In this document: positions 60,844 through 64,000 of the stretch, in pieces
Layout: every line of letters begins with the position of its first letter
Numbering within the stretch: the first letter of the stretch is position 1
DNA from: Crocodylus rhombifer
Taxonomy: Eukaryota > Chordata > Crocodylia > Crocodylidae
NCBI GenBank assembly: GCA_038503035.1
Contig: JAVSML010024260.1
Span: 508,089 to 572,088, forward strand
Length of the DNA stretch: 64,000 nucleotides
Reading direction: 5' to 3'
The notes under the pieces: model-generated
Seen by the model: only the letters and a program-made list of their open reading frames with translations
Databases searched by the model: none
Told to the model about the DNA's origin: nothing
Program-made: the position numbers and the translations under genes

Positions 60844-61925
60844 ACCTTCTCTTTGTTGTGCAGTTGTGATAGCTCCCTGGTGTCAAGCCGGAGTTGGTGA
60901 GCCAAGCTCACGGTATTGGTCACGGTGGGACAGCTGGGTGGTGGCAATTGGACATGGAACAGGCGGGATTTTTGGCGTGGAGTTCTGAGGCACGGAAGTG
61001 CAATGGTTTCAAAACAGATAGAGATTTATTTGACTTACGCTTTTGATGGCATAGGTAGTGATGCTTTCTTCAGTTACAGTTAATTAGTTGCAAACGATAA
61101 ACAACGGAGGGGTCTGTTGGCCCACGGGGTTCTCAAGTTAGCCCTTGCTTTCTAGCTGGAGCTAGGTGCGGCTGCCCAACTTGATAGTCCCAGGGCTGGT
61201 CAACAGCTCATATAGGGATCAACAGACAAACGATAACTGTAACGTGTCGTGACGCCAGTCCAGTGATGGACAACGAGTGGTCGATAGATGAAGCTGAGGT
61301 CGAGAGCCGGGAAGTGATGCAGCGGAGGTACAATCGGGTAAGTAGGGATGAGCCAAGTCGTGGTCGATGATGGATGCCAAGGTCAGTCAAAAGCCAGGTA
61401 AGCAGAAACCAGAATCAGTATCGAAGCCATAGGGATGATCAAAATCAAGGTCAAGGTCAAAGCCAAAACAGTCCAGTAACCAAAGGAATCAGTATGAGGA
61501 GAGATGAAATCAAAGTGTGAAATCACTGGGTGAGGTTATGAAGAGAACCGGGGGATTGAATCCCAATATCTCTCTCTGCCTCACGGTCCCTGCTGAAAGC
61601 AGCCTCCGCTTACAGATAGAGCACGGTCTCTCTTCACTCTCTCACCAATGACGCCCACACAACCCACACCAAGGTGGGGGCTCACACACTAATATTGCAG
61701 CCCCTTGGCCAATCAGGCTGCTTAGCTGTTAGAACTCTCTGGATGGTGACATCATGCTCTTAGGGAACTGAGCATGTGTAAGTTTGAGCTCTCTGTGGTA
61801 ACTGGGCATGCGCAGGACTGAAAGTAGGTCACGGTTGATTGACGGTTCTAAGGGTTGAGCAGGGGGCAAGCTCTGACTGCACTGTGGAATTTTCCACTCC
61901 CTTAGGCTGTCTGTGCATGTCAAAC
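60844..61925 (-). mobile_element. LTR-like insertion within Gypsy pol
   Basis: About 1.08 kb of non-coding, fairly CpG-rich sequence separates two parts of one Gypsy pol frame. On the minus strand it has an AATAAA at 61025-61030 followed by about 180 bases, and a CCTGATTGGCC block upstream, as in an LTR. TAAC occurs at both junctions (60839-60842 and 61927-61930) and may be a 4-bp duplication, but TG...CA ends do not fall exactly there. Boundaries are approximate. Confidence 0.5.
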
Positions 61926-62610
61926 TTAACTTCTTGTATTGGCAGCACTCATATTTAAAAATTTACTTTGACACCTGGTACCCCTGTCATAGTACCATTT
62001 TTGTTTAAGTTTGTTGAATTTCTTAAATGTTTTCACATTTTGTTTTTTATTCTGATGAGCATCAGCCACAAGATTTGGCAGCCTGGTTTTGAGTTTCCGG
62101 TTAAACAGTATGTCTGCTGGGGACAATCCATGTTTCATGGGAGTTGCCCTGTAATTTAAGAGTGACAGGTAAACGTTGTTTGAATCTATAACTTTTTTTT
62201 CACAATTTTTTCACTATTTATACTCCATCTTCCAGCAGACCATTGGATTGTGGGTAGTTAGAACTTAAAGTGTTGTGACAGAATCCATATTTGTTTGCAA
62301 ACTCTTTAAAATCAAGACACTTGAACTGAGGTTCATTGTTTGTTCTCACAATTTGTGTACTCCCATGCCTAGCAAAAATCAATTTGATGTGAGTTACGTC
62401 ATGGTTTGCTGTTGTGCTTTCAAGCAATACAGTTTCAGGATAGTGAGAATAATAATCTAGCATTCACTAATACATGAATAAGTCAATGCCCATTTGATAC
62501 TATGGAGCTATGGGCTCCTCCATGACCGTCATGGGTTCTTTCCTTTGTGCTGATCTATACTTTAGGCAAGTTGTACAAGACTTTAAAGCATCTTCCTTTT
62601 CATTATTCAT
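61926..62610 (-). pseudogene. Ty3/Gypsy integrase remnant
   Basis: The minus frame, starting at 62610, shows the end of the zinc-binding region (CTTCLKYRSAQRKEPM), then IAP.YQMGIDLF and LDYYSHYPETVLLESTT of the catalytic core, then ARHGSTQIVRTNNEPQFKC and YPQSNGLLEDGV, then LSPADILFNRKLKTRLPNLV. In the family the second catalytic residue lies in a SDNGPQF motif; here it reads TNNEPQF, so that aspartate is lost. Stop codons occur near 62470 and at 61926. The RT/RNase H part is not in the window, because a hAT-like element begins at 62611. Nothing here is functional. Confidence 0.85.
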
Positions 62611-64000
62611 TAGGCCTGTGTGAACAGGGAAGTATTCAATTCAGATTCAGATTTGGCTAATTTGGAGGACAGTGATTCGATTTGGAGATTCAGATCATTG
62701 TCCTGAATTCATTAGACCAAATCAGCTTTGGAAGATTTGGTGCTGATTCGGAGACATTCGGTGATTCAGACTGGCTGGGGAGAGGCAGGCACAGTCGGGT
62801 GGCTCCTCCAGTTGTGCCTGCCTCTCCATGGGTGGGGGGAGCTATGGGAGAAGCCCCTATGGCTGCTCTGCCCAGCCCTATCCCCTGTCTGGCCCCAGCC
62901 TAATCCCAGCACTTAAAAAAAAAAATCCCCGCACTCACCAGCTGCAGGAGCGGCGACTGGGGCCTTTGGGTGCTTGTGGTGGAGTCCCCCTGCACAGTGG
63001 GGATCACCCTCACTCTTGGTGTGGATGTGCAGCAGCTTGGCAGGGTGCCATATGCTGTCTGGGCTGCTGGGGCTGAGCGCTGCTGGGCTGTGGCTGACAC
63101 ACAGAGCTGCCTCAGCTCCCAGACAGCATGTGGCACCATGCTGAGCTGTGCTGCACCTGCACCAATGGGGCATCTGCCATGCAGGTGCCAAGTGGGAAGG
63201 GGATGATCCCCGCTGCCCCTCACTGCCCCATGCTGCACAAGGTGGCTCTGCCATGTGCACCCAGAGGCCCCAGTTGCTGCTTCTGAAGCTGGTGACTGCA
63301 GAGCTTTAAAAAAAAGCAAAAAAAAAAAGAAGCCCTGCACTCACAGGCTCTGGCAGCAGCGATCGAGGGCCTCTGAGGGCTCATGGCAGAGCTGTCCCAT
63401 GCAGCGTGGCCAGGGGGCAGCAGGGATCACCCTGTCTGCCGCTTGGCACCCACACAGCAGCTTCCCATGGTCCAGGTGCTGAGCAGCTCAGCAAGGCACT
63501 GCACACTGTCTGGGAGCTGGGGCTGAGTGCTGCTGGGCTCTGGCTGACGGGTGGAGCTGTCCTAGCTTCCAGACAGTGTATGGCGCCCTGCTGAGCCACA
63601 CTGCACCCGCGCCATGGGGCAGCTGCCACGCGGGTGCCAAGTGGTGGAGGGGAGGGTTGATCCCTGCTGCCTCCTACTGCCCTGCTCTGCACAGGGATGC
63701 TCTGCCATGAGCCCTCAGAGGCCCCCAATTGCTGCTGCCAGAGCCAGTGAGTGTGGGGCTTTTTTCTTTCTTTTTTTTTTTTTAAAGTGTGGAAGATTGG
63801 GCAGGGTGGGGGATGGGACCTGGCAGGGCAGCCATGGGGGCTTCTCCCACAGCTCCCCAGGTTTGCCTGCCTCTGCCCCAGCCAGGGGAGCCACAGGGAC
63901 TATGCTCTGCTGCTACTTGCCCAGACAGTGCTGCGGGGGGAGGAGGTGCGATGCAGCTGCAGCTTGCTCTAGGTGGCAGCAGGACATAGCCACTGCTCCC
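62611..64000. mobile_element. Large palindromic hAT-like element, right end off window
   Basis: It begins TAGGCCTGTGTGAACAGG, close to the termini at 18801 and 42291, followed by GATTCAG/GATTTGG-rich subterminal DNA as in the 42291 element. The rest is a nested inverted repeat. Two units, about 62900-63330 and 63340-63770, are alike in tandem, and each is itself self-complementary; for example ACACTGTCTGGGAGCT near 63508 pairs with AGCTTCCAGACAGTGT near 63565. The outer arms also pair: GGAGCTATGGGAGAAGCCCC near 62837 with the complement of 63838-63865. No transposase frame was found. It interrupts the Gypsy integrase region. Confidence 0.75.

Noticed and set aside
62913..63340. Overlapping 115- and 146-codon frames
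   Set aside because: They arise from the GC-rich palindromic units and recur because the units are repeated.

Overview
The window is vertebrate nuclear DNA, most likely from a crocodilian and otherwise from a related sauropsid such as a turtle. The clue is a set of CR1 LINE fragments whose 3' ends have the form common in crocodilian genomes. Other mobile DNA present: MIR-like SINE relics, several families of hAT-like palindromic DNA transposons, a pogo/Tigger-like element, a Penelope-like element, and Ty3/Gypsy-type and other LTR elements. I found no supportable host protein-coding exon, tRNA or rRNA gene, CRISPR array or operon. Nearly every open frame here is either chance or a broken piece of a transposon. 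All repeat names come from recognising motifs and from comparing copies within the window; no database search was possible.

Layout. 0-6 kb: a CR1, a TIR transposon split by a second CR1, a hAT-like element with 8-bp target duplications, and a solo LTR with 4-bp duplications that contains a tRNA-like arm. 6-16 kb: mostly unique AT-rich DNA with a GC-rich foldback repeat, a (TG)n tract, small palindromic MITE-like repeats and a C-rich stretch. 16-20.7 kb: a minus-strand CR1 split by a second copy of the TIR family, a MIR, a hAT-like palindrome and a GC-rich foldback. 20.8-27.9 kb: a repeat-poor block. 27.9-28.8 kb: a third copy of the TIR family. 28.8-41.3 kb: unique sequence with microsatellites, a CR1, a pogo-like element, a CR1 nested in an older CR1, and a TIR element holding a perfect 18-bp hairpin. 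41.3-51.2 kb: a foldback hAT-like element, MIRs, a second copy of the GC-rich family, and a Penelope-like relic split by a 1.1-kb GC-rich insertion. 51.2-57.1 kb: a second repeat-poor block. 57.1-64 kb: a dense nest in which a minus-strand Gypsy element (integrase, pol C-terminus, possible PPT and LTR) is broken by LTR insertions and by a large self-complementary hAT-like element that runs off the window.

The main points of interest are the GC-rich foldback elements sharing hAT-like ends, an unclassified TIR family with 17-bp termini and subterminal motif arrays, a CpG-rich solo LTR with a 39-bp minisatellite and a terminal hairpin, and the Penelope relic with a GIY-YIG remnant and a decayed hammerhead-like motif. 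I saw nothing that can be claimed as a new functional system.
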